NCBI RefSeq assembly: GCF_008364625.2
Contig: NZ_CP126604.1
Coordinates: forward strand, 2,914,001 to 2,978,000
DNA length: 64,000 nucleotides
DNA from: Enterobacter dykesii
Lineage (GTDB): Bacteria; Pseudomonadota; Gammaproteobacteria; Enterobacterales; Enterobacteriaceae
Direction: 5' to 3'
Below are positions 16,771 to 26,134 of the stretch, in pieces. The notes beneath the pieces are model-generated. The model did not search any database, was not told the origin of the DNA, and worked only from the letters and a program-made list of their open reading frames with translations. A program made the translations under genes and the position numbers. Every line of letters starts with the position of its first letter. Position 1 is the stretch's first letter.

Positions 16771-17826
16771 TCAAATATTCCTTTGAGAGATCACATCCAT
16801 AAGTTTCGATGCAACATCACGTACGTCAAATTTTTCTAACCGATGATATCCATTGCGAATCAATACAGGACTGAGCTCATCATAATTTTCAATCAATTCA
16901 CGTAACTTAGAACTAAAATCTAATGAGTCCTCTGGATTAAAATAATATGCCGCATCGCCACAAACTTCAGGGATACTTGCGCGGTCAGAAGCCATTACAG
17001 GACAACCGCGTTGCATTGCTTCCAGAGGAGGAAGTCCGAAACCTTCATATAGTGACGGATAGACAAAAATAGAAGCATCTCTGTATTTTAACTCTAAATC
17101 GTCATCTGATAGATATCCACAGAAGACAATGTTCTCATGCTGTGAAAACGTCACTTTTGAGAAAGCTGTCCCTAACCCTCCCACCACGATGAGTTTATAA
17201 TCTTCGATTTTTGAATTCAAAAAAGCATTAATAACAAACTCGATATTTTTTCTCGGCTCTAAGGTACCAACCAATAAAATCTCTTTATGCTTAACCGCTT
17301 CGCTTGCAATATGATTCTTGAGGTTAATAGATGTATCTACGGAGTTTGGCAATACAGTGATCTTATCTGGATCAACCGTCAAATATTTCTCTATCTCTGA
17401 TTTTGAAAAGTCACTAACCGTAAAGATACCTCTCGCAATTTTCGACTGAATGGCATAGTTAACCTTGTATACAGCACGGTATAAGAAACGGAACCACTTT
17501 GGATATGCGTACAATGACATATCATGGATAGTAAAGTAACAGTTCTTGTAAAACGCAGGTGATAACCCAGTGAAGCAGAGCAGTAACGGGCTACCGACGC
17601 TTCTTAGATAACGAGGTAATTCGATTTGTTCCCAGAAGTGACCGTTACGTTTTCCTATTTGAAGGATATTAAATTCCTTCCTCCATTTCTCATCAATGAG
17701 GTCAGTTTTCGGTGTCAAAAAACAGATATCAGGAACGTGTTTAACGAGTTCCCTACATAGTACCAATGCATATTGCTGTACACCAGTTTTACGTTGAGTC
17801 AAAAATCTCGCATTAATATAGATCAT
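16771..17826 (-). CDS. GT4-type glycosyltransferase, O-antigen (mannosyltransferase-like)
   Basis: 351 residues. The N-terminus [20 protein letters not shown] resembles WbaZ/WbdA-type mannosyl- or rhamnosyltransferases, and the C-terminal EX7E motif is EGFGLPPLE preceded by YPSLY. It is predicted to act on the cytoplasmic face in O-unit assembly. Its ATGA start overlaps the end of wzy, and its stop abuts the next glycosyltransferase. Donor sugar is unknown; mannose is inferred from family resemblance and the manC/manB neighbours. Confidence 0.84.
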   Translation of the reverse strand: MIYINARFLTQRKTGVQQYALVLCRELVKHVPDICFLTPKTDLIDEKWRKEFNILQIGKRNGHFWEQIELPRYLRSVGSPLLLCFTGLSPAFYKNCYFTIHDMSLYAYPKWFRFLYRAVYKVNYAIQSKIARGIFTVSDFSKSEIEKYLTVDPDKITVLPNSVDTSINLKNHIASEAVKHKEILLVGTLEPRKNIEFVINAFLNSKIEDYKLIVVGGLGTAFSKVTFSQHENIVFCGYLSDDDLELKYRDASIFVYPSLYEGFGLPPLEAMQRGCPVMASDRASIPEVCGDAAYYFNPEDSLDFSSKLRELIENYDELSPVLIRNGYHRLEKFDVRDVASKLMDVISQRNI

Positions 17827-19097
17827 TTATTACTCGGCATTCTGTAGATGTAACACTGAAACATAAAGAAGGAATAAAAAAGAATAAATCTAAAAGGTAA
17901 TGTAAAGAGCATCGAAGCAACAATATACATTAGAATGATAAAGTGGTTCTTATTTGCTTTAAGTCTGGCTGACAACAAACATATACCCAGGACAAATATG
18001 AGCAAGCCCGGCAGGCCGAAACTTAAAATAATAAAACTTAAGACATCTTTTGGTGCAAAACTTTCATAGGCACTGGGATCCGACGAAGATAAATAAGATC
18101 TCATCTCATTACAGTTTACGTCCAAACCAGAAAGAGCCTGACAATAGTCATGTATAAAAGGTGATAGCGTGCTCTTGAAACCATATACTCCACTGCCAAG
18201 TGGATAATCACTAAGATGCCATATGCTGACAATAGGGAAACCCAGACGAGTTACATACGTCATCGTTGCAGAATTTGACAAATTAGCTGCAATGAGTGCA
18301 AAAAGGTCATAATAGATGAATGCAAGACTGACAAAAAGAACAATAAAAGATAACGGAATGAGTTGATATGTATAATTATAAAAACCCTTCACCTTGAAAA
18401 AATAGACTAGCCCAAGGAGCACTGGGATTATCAGGAATGAAAATTTAGCACCTGAAATATAGGTGGTAATGGCAAACATACACGCAAGAATTAGTCTGTA
18501 CTTTTGATTAGACAACATCACCATCAAGAACATTAGACCATAAAAATAGCCATTTAAACTTGGCTCTGCAAAAGTGCCTGCAAAGCGAAAGTTTTCATCA
18601 TATAACCAAGCCCCACCTAATACTTTAACATGAAAACCAAACTTCGCCATGATGTAAAGTATCAGCGCCACACCAAGAAATAAACTTGATATCTTGACAC
18701 TAAAACGATATATATCAAAGTTACTTTCAAGTTCTTTAGCATAACTAAATATAACAAACCATAAGAGCATATTTAGTAAAAGCGCGAAGGTTTTATCATA
18801 TTCAGCACCATGATAGAATGCACCAAGCGCAGCACCTAAGAGAAGGATAAAGGCAAAAAAGAATATCTTTGCAAGGTTAAGACTGCGAATCCTGAAAAGT
18901 AGGAGTAATACGATTACAAGGATGATCTTCAGGCCAAAATCAGCAATACTTGAAAGGCCTTTCATCAAACCAATCTGAGAAAAGTCAACACCACTAAAAA
19001 GCGAATTAATTAATAATAGCCCAACAAGTGATTTGACAATAAAAGTTGTAGATAAATTATAGTTATTGACAAGTGTGCTACTGGAAATTTCGCTCAC
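17823..19097 (-). CDS. wzy: O-antigen polymerase Wzy (predicted)
   Basis: A very hydrophobic 424-residue protein with about ten or more predicted membrane helices and one large soluble loop, roughly residues 279-349, between later helices. This is the usual Wzy plan; primary sequence is poorly conserved in this family. It starts with GTG behind an AGAGG ribosome site. It is the only polytopic protein in the cluster besides Wzx. Wzy joins O-units in the periplasm under control of WzzB. The assignment is by topology and context, not by sequence recognition. Confidence 0.8.
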   Translation of the reverse strand: MSEISSSTLVNNYNLSTTFIVKSLVGLLLINSLFSGVDFSQIGLMKGLSSIADFGLKIILVIVLLLLFRIRSLNLAKIFFFAFILLLGAALGAFYHGAEYDKTFALLLNMLLWFVIFSYAKELESNFDIYRFSVKISSLFLGVALILYIMAKFGFHVKVLGGAWLYDENFRFAGTFAEPSLNGYFYGLMFLMVMLSNQKYRLILACMFAITTYISGAKFSFLIIPVLLGLVYFFKVKGFYNYTYQLIPLSFIVLFVSLAFIYYDLFALIAANLSNSATMTYVTRLGFPIVSIWHLSDYPLGSGVYGFKSTLSPFIHDYCQALSGLDVNCNEMRSYLSSSDPSAYESFAPKDVLSFIILSFGLPGLLIFVLGICLLSARLKANKNHFIILMYIVASMLFTLPFRFILFYSFFMFQCYIYRMPSNK

Positions 19098-19110
19098 CTT
19101 AACCTCTTAG

Positions 19111-20007
19111 TCATTTATTTTTTAACATTAGTCCGTCGATAATCCCCCTGACAAAAGCCTTATAAACCTTATATGGCGTTTTGCGACAAAGTGGATAAAC
19201 CAACCGGGTTACAATGGTAAATAAAACGCTAACAATATAATAAGGAGCTTCAATATTTTTTCTGGCAAAAAATATACGGTTCCTTGTCAAATAATATGCA
19301 CCAAATAGACTTAACCCCCCCCCAGTAGAAGTACTAACCTTATGAAACACTAGAGGTTCATTAATAATTCTAACTCGGGTGCCAGCTATGTTTGCACGAT
19401 AGAGAAAATCAGTATCATCGTAATAAGCAAAGTAACGAGCATCCATCATACCTATAGTGGCAAACATCGAAGCATGTACAAGTAAAAAACATGTTGGTGC
19501 ATAATCGCACTCTTCTGGAATATTAGCGTAAATATCATCGTAGTCGGCTCCCTCAAAAAGATGAGGGGCAATAGCTTTTTTCTTATTAAAAAATGCGCCT
19601 GCGTACCAGACTTTTTTTTCTGGATAACTGAATATTACAGGTGAAACAAGTTTGTATTGTCCCTCCTCAGCAACACTCATCATTTTGCTGAGGGTATCTT
19701 CCTGTTCAAAAAGTAGATCGTTATTAGTGAGTAATATATACTCACACCCATCCTTTAAAGCTTCTTCAATGCCTTGGTTGTTGGCCTGCGCAACCCCAAC
19801 ATTATTTCCGTCATTATTAATATAGGTATACTCTATGTCTTTCCTCAAGAGAATTTCTTGCGTTAAGTTAAAAGAATCCTGATTTGTACTGTTATCCACA
19901 ATATAAAGATGCTTGTTATGATATTTTTGTTTTTCAACACTCGAATAAAAGTCAGGCAGCACACCTGGAGAATTGAACAAAACAGTAACGAGTCCAACTT
20001 TTTTCAC
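19111..20007 (-). CDS. GT2 family glycosyltransferase, O-antigen, with a G9 tract
   Basis: 298 residues with a GT-A fold. The nucleotide-binding start is VTVLFNSPG, an acidic segment NNDLLF stands in the DXD region, and a later HKVSTSTGGG segment resembles rhamnosyltransferase-type GT2 enzymes. GTG is the start codon, with AGGTG upstream. It likely transfers the dTDP-6-deoxyhexose or another O-unit sugar; the donor is inferred only. The three Gly codons at residues 229-231 are all GGG in an AT-rich gene, giving nine consecutive G. A one-base slip would remove about the last 65 residues. Confidence 0.85.
   Translation of the reverse strand: MKKVGLVTVLFNSPGVLPDFYSSVEKQKYHNKHLYIVDNSTNQDSFNLTQEILLRKDIEYTYINNDGNNVGVAQANNQGIEEALKDGCEYILLTNNDLLFEQEDTLSKMMSVAEEGQYKLVSPVIFSYPEKKVWYAGAFFNKKKAIAPHLFEGADYDDIYANIPEECDYAPTCFLLVHASMFATIGMMDARYFAYYDDTDFLYRANIAGTRVRIINEPLVFHKVSTSTGGGLSLFGAYYLTRNRIFFARKNIEAPYYIVSVLFTIVTRLVYPLCRKTPYKVYKAFVRGIIDGLMLKNK
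19315..19323 (-). repeat. Homopolymer tract of nine G (coding strand)
   Basis: Nine consecutive C on the plus strand within the GT2 gene encode Gly-Gly-Gly in the TGGGLS segment. Long mononucleotide G tracts in coding sequence are typical substrates for slipped-strand mispairing. Confidence 0.9.
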
Positions 20008-20025
20008 ACTTTCACCTAAGCAATA

Positions 20026-21483
20026 TTAGTATTGATTTAACAGATTCTTGATGCTTTTTACTTGTTTTATTATGAAGACAGTAAATACAACTATAAAAGC
20101 TATCTGGATGCCATAAATAATACAATGGATAGTTACCGACTGAGTCATCACCAGACTGACCAGGCAGATGGCTATCATCACTGGTATTACCAGAAAAGAG
20201 ACAAATATCAGATTTGACTTATACTCAGCTTCAGCCCGATACTTGCATGCGTATACCGCCATGATTAATACGCCTGAAATAAACGTCGAATAGGCAATTC
20301 CAATCGCGCCATAGATACGAACAAAGAAAATCGACAACGCAAAGTTTAATAGTCCTTCGAGCACCGGCAGCCAGGCGATTGATAATTGTTTGCCGTAGGC
20401 GACTAACATAAGTCCGTAGGGCGCTGCAATCATTCGGATAAGATAAGCCGCAAGCAGCAAAGAAAACATTACGTGCAGGTTCGTCGCTTGCAGATAGCCC
20501 AACCAGACACCGAGGATATGAACAGCGGCAAACCAGGCAATAAAGACACCGATAAAGACAATCATCGAGAAAATGAAGATAAGTTTGTTAACCAAAAGTT
20601 CAACATGCTGGTTATTCCCGTGATTGTGCATCCTTATCATAGGTTGAATTATAGGATTAATCATGGCTCCCAAAATTCCCACCCCAGCATTAACAAGCGT
20701 CATTAATACGGCAAAACCAGCTAGTTCCTGAAATGAGTATTTACCGACGGTAAAGGTGCCTATACCGGAAATTAAGAACTGGGCTATATTCCATACTAAG
20801 AGCCCGCTGAAAAAGACAACTATTGTTCGAAATAAATTTATATCCAATGATAACTTTGCTCTTTGAGATGTATTTCTTAATTTATATAAAATATAAAATG
20901 CAATTTGATTAAAACTGTTTATTGCAAAATAAACCCATGCAATAACATCGAGACCATGATGAACAAGCAACAGAATCAACGTGCCCAGAATCACTTTAAA
21001 AAATATATTTATGCCAGCGGTAATATCATTGCGTTCTATACCAGTAAAATAACCAACAAAGGGTGAGAAAACGTTATTAATGACAAATGAACTGCCAATT
21101 AATATAAGAATTAGTTTAGCATTAGCGTTGGTTTCTGAAACTTCAGGGAAAAATGAGAAAAAGAATTTTGCTAAAATAAATATTCCGCCCAAACATACCA
21201 TGCTGAGCAGTAACGAAAAAAGCAATGACTGATGCATTGCCTTTTGAACTTTCTGTGGGTTACTTAAATGAAGGGCGACAAAACGCCCTACCGTAACCTG
21301 AAGACCAATTCCAAAAATGCCGATCAAAACCCCGACCTGAAGAGTAAGGGACCAAATCGAAAAATCTACCTTTGAAAGATTGTGTAGTAAAACTGGAGAG
21401 ATAACTATTCCAAGTATTACATTTGAGAAGCCATTTATTATATTAGATAAAGAGTTTTTAAGTAACCGCTTAAAACCACTCAT
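20026..21483 (-). CDS. wzx: O-antigen flippase Wzx (predicted)
   Basis: 485 residues, polytopic with about 12-14 membrane helices spread over the whole length and no large soluble domain, fitting the MOP/PST superfamily. The N-terminus MSGFKRLLKNSLSN and the helix pattern resemble oligosaccharide flippases. It moves the undecaprenyl-linked O-unit to the periplasm, upstream of Wzy. The gene is AT-rich and lies 2 bases after the preceding reductase gene. Confidence 0.88.
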   Translation of the reverse strand: MSGFKRLLKNSLSNIINGFSNVILGIVISPVLLHNLSKVDFSIWSLTLQVGVLIGIFGIGLQVTVGRFVALHLSNPQKVQKAMHQSLLFSLLLSMVCLGGIFILAKFFFSFFPEVSETNANAKLILILIGSSFVINNVFSPFVGYFTGIERNDITAGINIFFKVILGTLILLLVHHGLDVIAWVYFAINSFNQIAFYILYKLRNTSQRAKLSLDINLFRTIVVFFSGLLVWNIAQFLISGIGTFTVGKYSFQELAGFAVLMTLVNAGVGILGAMINPIIQPMIRMHNHGNNQHVELLVNKLIFIFSMIVFIGVFIAWFAAVHILGVWLGYLQATNLHVMFSLLLAAYLIRMIAAPYGLMLVAYGKQLSIAWLPVLEGLLNFALSIFFVRIYGAIGIAYSTFISGVLIMAVYACKYRAEAEYKSNLIFVSFLVIPVMIAICLVSLVMTQSVTIHCIIYGIQIAFIVVFTVFIIKQVKSIKNLLNQY

Positions 21484-21485
21484 AT

Positions 21486-22310
21486 TTATCTCGCCAGTTC
21501 TTCTTTATAACTAGCTATCATAATTTTCAAATCATCAAGCACATGTTGTGGTTTATAATCCGGAATTTCAGTAGATAACTTATTTATGCTTGTTACGGGG
21601 AACTCTTCACGAGGAAAATGACCGTCATGCCAGTTAACTTTACAAGCCGTCTCTTTTTCAATGACATCAGCGATTTGCTTAGCTGTGACGTTAAATCCAG
21701 ATGCGACATTGTATATTTCTTTATTGGTGTTTTGGTTTTCAGCCAACCACACACATGCTTTAGCGACATCATTGACCGAAACATAGTCCTTAGCATATTC
21801 AGGTGCAACAAACATGTTGATTTCACCATTATTAATGGCATGACGAATAATGGACGGCAGGAATAATGTACTATTAAGCGCTAAACCATAGACATTGCTA
21901 GGTCGAACTACAGTAACATCACGTTCGCTCTTAAGGCACAATTCTTCTGCTACCAGTTTGGTCAGATTAAACAGCTTCCTGTTATCATCCGCGGTGACTA
22001 CCAGATCGTCAGTTTCATTCGCGCTATGATGGTTCATATAGACTCGAGTTGAGGATATATATACCAGCTTTTCAAACTGTGCATCCTGCAGTAACTTTGC
22101 CAACAAAACCGTATTTGCTTCCAGCACAGAAAAATAGCTTTTGGCACAATCACCATTACCAGCACAATAAATGACTTTGCCCAACTCACCATTGAGAGAA
22201 TTGCAGCTGTTGCGATCAGGAACAACGACATCATGCCCTTGCTCTTTAAGCAATGTAACGATATGTGAACCAATAAAACCGTTACCCCCAATAACTGTAT
22301 ACTTAGCCAT
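21486..22310 (-). CDS. SDR-type NAD(P)-dependent sugar-nucleotide reductase/epimerase, atypical
   Basis: 274 residues from the ATG at 22310, which overlaps rfbC by 8 bases. It is an extended SDR: GGNGFIG nucleotide motif (8-14) and SSTRVY (86-91). At the place of the catalytic YxxxK the sequence reads FNLTK (114-118), so Tyr is replaced by Phe. It follows rfbB-rfbA-rfbC where rfbD would be expected. The best guess is a 4-ketoreductase finishing a dTDP-6-deoxyhexose (L-rhamnose or 6-deoxy-L-talose), but it is not RfbD by sequence. Product and activity are uncertain. Confidence 0.7.
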   Translation of the reverse strand: MAKYTVIGGNGFIGSHIVTLLKEQGHDVVVPDRNSCNSLNGELGKVIYCAGNGDCAKSYFSVLEANTVLLAKLLQDAQFEKLVYISSTRVYMNHHSANETDDLVVTADDNRKLFNLTKLVAEELCLKSERDVTVVRPSNVYGLALNSTLFLPSIIRHAINNGEINMFVAPEYAKDYVSVNDVAKACVWLAENQNTNKEIYNVASGFNVTAKQIADVIEKETACKVNWHDGHFPREEFPVTSINKLSTEIPDYKPQHVLDDLKIMIASYKEELAR

Positions 22311-22863
22311 TTGTCCAGCCTTTAAGAATCTGTTCTTTGATACTTGCAAGTGAAGGTAAAATACAATCTTTAGCAGAAACTACAGGATTAGAAACTGGCC
22401 ATTCTATACCCAGATCTGGATCGTTCCAGATAAGACCACCTTCATCAGTTGGATCATAATAATCTGTGCATTTGTACTGGAAACTAGCAGTATCACTTAA
22501 TACACAGAAACCATGAGCGAAACCAGGAGGAATATAAAACTGAAGAAAATTATCTTCGGATAGAATGACTGAATGATGCTGACCAAATGTTGGTGATTCT
22601 GGGCGGAGATCAACGGCCACATCAAAAACAGAACCCTGGGTTACTGAGACTAACTTACCCTGAGGCTTTGTTTTCTGAAAATGAAGCCCGCGCAGAACAT
22701 TTTTCGTCGATTTAGAACGATTATCCTGAACAAAGTCCAGACCAAATCCTAATTCCTGGTAACGTTTTTTCTGATATACTTCGAAGAAATAGCCACGTTC
22801 GTCACCAAAAACTTTAGGTTCAATAATTACAGCATCTTTTAAGGGCGTTTCAATAATTTTCAT
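22303..22863 (-). CDS. rfbC: dTDP-4-dehydrorhamnose 3,5-epimerase
   Basis: A cupin epimerase of 186 residues acting on dTDP-4-keto-6-deoxyglucose. The catalytic His lies in RGLHFQ (His61), and the Lys/Asp context in PQGKLVS and DVAVDLR; the PPGFAHGF and SAKD segments are typical. The family motif DNHSKS reads DNRSKS here. It is the third gene of the dTDP-sugar set in the order B-A-C. Its presence means the keto sugar is turned towards the L-series. Confidence 0.94.
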   Translation of the reverse strand: MKIIETPLKDAVIIEPKVFGDERGYFFEVYQKKRYQELGFGLDFVQDNRSKSTKNVLRGLHFQKTKPQGKLVSVTQGSVFDVAVDLRPESPTFGQHHSVILSEDNFLQFYIPPGFAHGFCVLSDTASFQYKCTDYYDPTDEGGLIWNDPDLGIEWPVSNPVVSAKDCILPSLASIKEQILKGWTNG

Positions 22864-22889
22864 ACTTTTTAGTACTTTATGTTAGATTT

Positions 22890-23765
22890 TCAGTCTTTAG
22901 CTAAATGCTGCAAATATTTGCCATAGTCATTTTTATTGAGTTCTTTGGCTAATTTTGCTAACTGTTTCTTATCAATGAAACCTTTGCGATAAGCAATCTC
23001 TTCCGGGCAAGAAACTTTGAGACCTTGACGTGATTCGATCGTCTGAATAAAGTTACCTGCCTCAATTAGACTCTCATGCGTTCCTGTATCAAGCCAGGCA
23101 TATCCACGTCCCATAATAGCAACTGAGAGCGAATTTTTTTCCAGGTAGAGGCGGTTAATATCAGTGATCTCTAATTCACCACGCGCTGACGGTTTCAGCT
23201 GTTTAGCCATCTCAATGACGTCATTATCATAAAAATAGAGACCAGTCACAGCGTAATTACTTTTTGGCTTCAGTGGTTTCTCTTCTAAAGAAAGCGCTTT
23301 GCCATTCTCATCGAAATCTACCACGCCATAACGTTCAGGGTCTTTCACATGATAGGCAAAGACTGTAGCTCCTTTTTCCTGATTCATTGCCATTTCAAGT
23401 TCTTTTGGCAAATCGTGACCATAGAAAACATTGTCTCCAAGGACTAAAGCACAAGAATCGTTACCGATAAACTCTTCACCAATGATAAATGCCTGAGCAA
23501 GACCATCAGGACTTTCCTGGACTTTATATTCAATGTTCAGTCCCCATTTTTTACCGTTACCCAGTAATTGCTCAAAGCGCGGGGTATCCTGAGGTGTGCT
23601 GATGATGAGAATATCCCGAATACCCGCAAGCATCAGCGTGCTTAACGGATAATAAATCATCGGCTTATCATAGATTGGCAGCAGCTGTTTACTAACCGCC
23701 ATCGTCACAGGGTAAAGGCGAGTACCTGAACCACCGGCTAAAATAATTCCTTTTCTTTTTGACAT
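22890..23765 (-). CDS. rfbA: Glucose-1-phosphate thymidylyltransferase
   Basis: Forms dTDP-glucose from dTTP and glucose 1-phosphate. The nucleotidyltransferase signature [13 protein letters not shown] lies at the N-terminus, followed by [15 protein letters not shown] and later [11 protein letters not shown]. From the ATG at 23765 it has 291 residues; a TTG two codons upstream is possible but unlikely. It supplies the substrate of RfbB. The usual rfbD between rfbB and rfbA is absent. Confidence 0.95.
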   Translation of the reverse strand: MSKRKGIILAGGSGTRLYPVTMAVSKQLLPIYDKPMIYYPLSTLMLAGIRDILIISTPQDTPRFEQLLGNGKKWGLNIEYKVQESPDGLAQAFIIGEEFIGNDSCALVLGDNVFYGHDLPKELEMAMNQEKGATVFAYHVKDPERYGVVDFDENGKALSLEEKPLKPKSNYAVTGLYFYDNDVIEMAKQLKPSARGELEITDINRLYLEKNSLSVAIMGRGYAWLDTGTHESLIEAGNFIQTIESRQGLKVSCPEEIAYRKGFIDKKQLAKLAKELNKNDYGKYLQHLAKD

Positions 23766-23797
23766 GTTCAATGCTTCTTATGACGGGGTTGAAAAGA

Positions 23798-24880
23798 TTA
23801 GCGTTGCTCGTAATTTTTATTGATCCAGTCCTGATAGGCACCACTCATAATATTTTGGACCCAATCCTGGTTATCAAGATACCAATGAATCGTTTTCTTA
23901 ATACCAGATTCAAAGGTCTCTTGAGGTTTCCAGCCGAGTTCCAGAGTGATTTTACTGGCATCGATAGCATAGCGTCGATCGTGGCCTGGGCGATCGGCAA
24001 CATAAGTGATTTGTTCGCTATATGAGGTATTCTTCGGCTTTATTTCGTCAAGAATATTGCAGATGGTCTGTACTACTTCAATATTTTTTTTCTCATTATA
24101 ACCGCCGATATTGTAGGTTTCACCTACGATACCTTCCGTGATAACGGTATAGAGTGCACGGGCATGATCCTCAACGTACAACCAGTCACGGATCTGATCA
24201 CCTTTGCCATAAATAGGCAACGGTTTACCTTGTAATGCATTGAGAATTACCAACGGGATTAACTTTTCTGGGAAATGGTAAGGTCCATAATTGTTTGAAC
24301 AGTTAGTCACAATAGTTGGGAAATTATAAGTCCGATGCCACGCGCGTACTAAATGATCGCTTGATGCTTTAGAGGCAGAGTACGGGCTGCTTGGAGCATA
24401 GGCGGTATGCTCAGTAAACAATGGAAGACTTTTGTTATTATCCCATTCATCAGGATGAGGTAGGTCCCCATACACTTCATCGGTTGAAATATGATGGAAA
24501 CGAAATCCCTGTTTCTTTTCACCTTCCAGGTTTTGCCAGTATTTTCTGGCTGCTTCAAGCAAGACGTAGGTTCCAACAATATTCGTTTCAATAAACGCAG
24601 CCGGACCGGTGATTGAACGGTCAACGTGACTTTCTGCTGCCAGATGCATTACTGCATCAGGTTTATGAATTGAAAAAATTGCGTCTAATACCTGTGCATC
24701 GCAAATATCAGCATGAACAAAAGCATAACGATCGCTGTTTTCAATGTCTTTTAAAGATTGAAGGTTACCTGCATAGGTTAACTTATCAACATTTACCACA
24801 GAATCAGTTGTTGAATTAATAATATAACGCGCTAATGCCGAACCGATGAATCCGGCAGCACCAGTAACTAATATTTTCAT
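23798..24880 (-). CDS. rfbB: dTDP-glucose 4,6-dehydratase
   Basis: Extended SDR of 360 residues. It has GAAGFIGSA at the N-terminus, the [11 protein letters not shown] substrate segment, STDEVYGD and the catalytic pair YSASK. It yields dTDP-4-keto-6-deoxy-D-glucose. A run of eight A occurs in the coding strand within the codons for NEKKNIEV. It is followed by rfbA after about 30 bases. Confidence 0.95.
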   Translation of the reverse strand: MKILVTGAAGFIGSALARYIINSTTDSVVNVDKLTYAGNLQSLKDIENSDRYAFVHADICDAQVLDAIFSIHKPDAVMHLAAESHVDRSITGPAAFIETNIVGTYVLLEAARKYWQNLEGEKKQGFRFHHISTDEVYGDLPHPDEWDNNKSLPLFTEHTAYAPSSPYSASKASSDHLVRAWHRTYNFPTIVTNCSNNYGPYHFPEKLIPLVILNALQGKPLPIYGKGDQIRDWLYVEDHARALYTVITEGIVGETYNIGGYNEKKNIEVVQTICNILDEIKPKNTSYSEQITYVADRPGHDRRYAIDASKITLELGWKPQETFESGIKKTIHWYLDNQDWVQNIMSGAYQDWINKNYEQR

Positions 24881-24912
24881 TTTTTATCTCAAATAAGTAA
24901 AAATGGATTGCA

Positions 24913-25497
24913 TTAAGAAACACTGATCCATTCATTTCGTTCGAAACAGTATTTTTTGATAACTTTTGCAGGTACACCGGCACAAACAGAATAATCGGGG
25001 ATATCTTTCGTAACTACAGAATTTGCTGCGATCACACTATTTTTACCAATGCAAGCACCTATGATGGAGACATTTTCCCCTATCCAAGCACCCTCTTTAA
25101 TAACCACATCCCCTTTGAATATTACAGGTTGTTGGCTTACTGGAATATGAATATTTTTGTATTCATGAAGATTATCTGATATATATACCTTATCGGCGAT
25201 AAGAACATTTTTTTCGATAATTACACGGCGCACACTTACGATATGTAAAAAGCGACCAATATAAACGTTATCACCTATATTCAGAATCGGATTATGGTTA
25301 TCAATTTTTAATGCCAATGCCCACAACCCCGGTTGGATTACCACTCTATCTCCAACCTCTATATATCTTACCCCTTGCAATATATCAGGTTTAAAAATAC
25401 CGCTTTTAATTCCGAATTTTTTAAATGAAATACGAAAAATTAATGAAGAAAAAAGAGTGGCTATTTTACGCCTGACCTTGAACATCAATTCGTACAT
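24913..25497 (-). CDS. Hexapeptide-repeat acyltransferase (WcaF/LacA-like), O-antigen
   Basis: 194 residues with left-handed beta-helix repeats, for example IGENVSIIGACIGKNSVIAANSVVTKDIP, ending in the family segment YSVCAGVPAKVIKKY. It probably O-acetylates a sugar of the O-unit using acetyl-CoA. It overlaps the upstream acyltransferase by one base (TAATG) and is AT-rich. The target sugar is unknown. Confidence 0.83.
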   Translation of the reverse strand: MYELMFKVRRKIATLFSSLIFRISFKKFGIKSGIFKPDILQGVRYIEVGDRVVIQPGLWALALKIDNHNPILNIGDNVYIGRFLHIVSVRRVIIEKNVLIADKVYISDNLHEYKNIHIPVSQQPVIFKGDVVIKEGAWIGENVSIIGACIGKNSVIAANSVVTKDIPDYSVCAGVPAKVIKKYCFERNEWISVS

Positions 25498-26090
25498 TAT
25501 AATCCCTTTTTAAAATTTGAGGAAAATTCTACAAGGGTATCTACATCAAACTCCCACCAGGAACATTTTATGTTATGTCTGTCCCTAATAAATTTCGCAG
25601 GAACACCACCTACAATAGTATAAGGTTGTACATCTTTGGTAACAACCGATCCAGCCCCAATGACGGCTCCATCGCCAATAGTCACACCATCCATTACGAT
25701 GGCATTAACGCCAATCCAAACATCATTGCCTATGATGATTTTCTCGGATTCAGTAATAGACTCAATTATTTTTTTACTAACTCTATGATTTTTCAATCTA
25801 TAAGGGAAGCATGTATTTTCAGAGTAAAATATTGGATGTGTAGAAAATAAATCAACTGGATGTTTTCCAAGACCTATTTTGACACCTTCTGCAATCGAAC
25901 AAAATTTACCGATCTGACAATTGTTGACAGAGGCGGTACCTGCAAAATACGTATAATCACCAACTATAGAATTAGTTATATGTGCACGACGAAATAACAC
26001 AGTGTAACGACCGAATTGTGTAGACCGATTTTTTCTTTTATAAAAATATGATAACAATTTTATTTTCATTCTCGATAAAGCTTGCTTCAT
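25497..26090 (-). CDS. CatB-related hexapeptide acyltransferase, first gene of the O-antigen operon
   Basis: 197 residues from the ATG at 26090 behind a TAGGT ribosome-site match; a TTG at 26135 would extend it into the JUMPstart element and is unlikely. Hexapeptide repeats (IGNDVWIGVNAIVMDGVTIGDGAVIGAG) and the IVGGVPAKFIRDR ending identify the xenobiotic acyltransferase subgroup of beta-helix enzymes. In an O-antigen locus this suggests O- or N-acylation of a sugar. No amino-sugar synthesis gene is nearby, so O-acetylation is more likely. Confidence 0.83.
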   Translation of the reverse strand: MKQALSRMKIKLLSYFYKRKNRSTQFGRYTVLFRRAHITNSIVGDYTYFAGTASVNNCQIGKFCSIAEGVKIGLGKHPVDLFSTHPIFYSENTCFPYRLKNHRVSKKIIESITESEKIIIGNDVWIGVNAIVMDGVTIGDGAVIGAGSVVTKDVQPYTIVGGVPAKFIRDRHNIKCSWWEFDVDTLVEFSSNFKKGL

Positions 26091-26134
26091 ATAGTGACCT
26101 ACACTGTTTAATATCAATTTAGTTTGAAAAATCA

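Noticed and set aside
22303..22863. Calling the cluster a standard dTDP-L-rhamnose (rfbBDAC) set
   Set aside because: rfbD is absent and the remaining order is B-A-C with a different reductase, so L-rhamnose should not be assumed.
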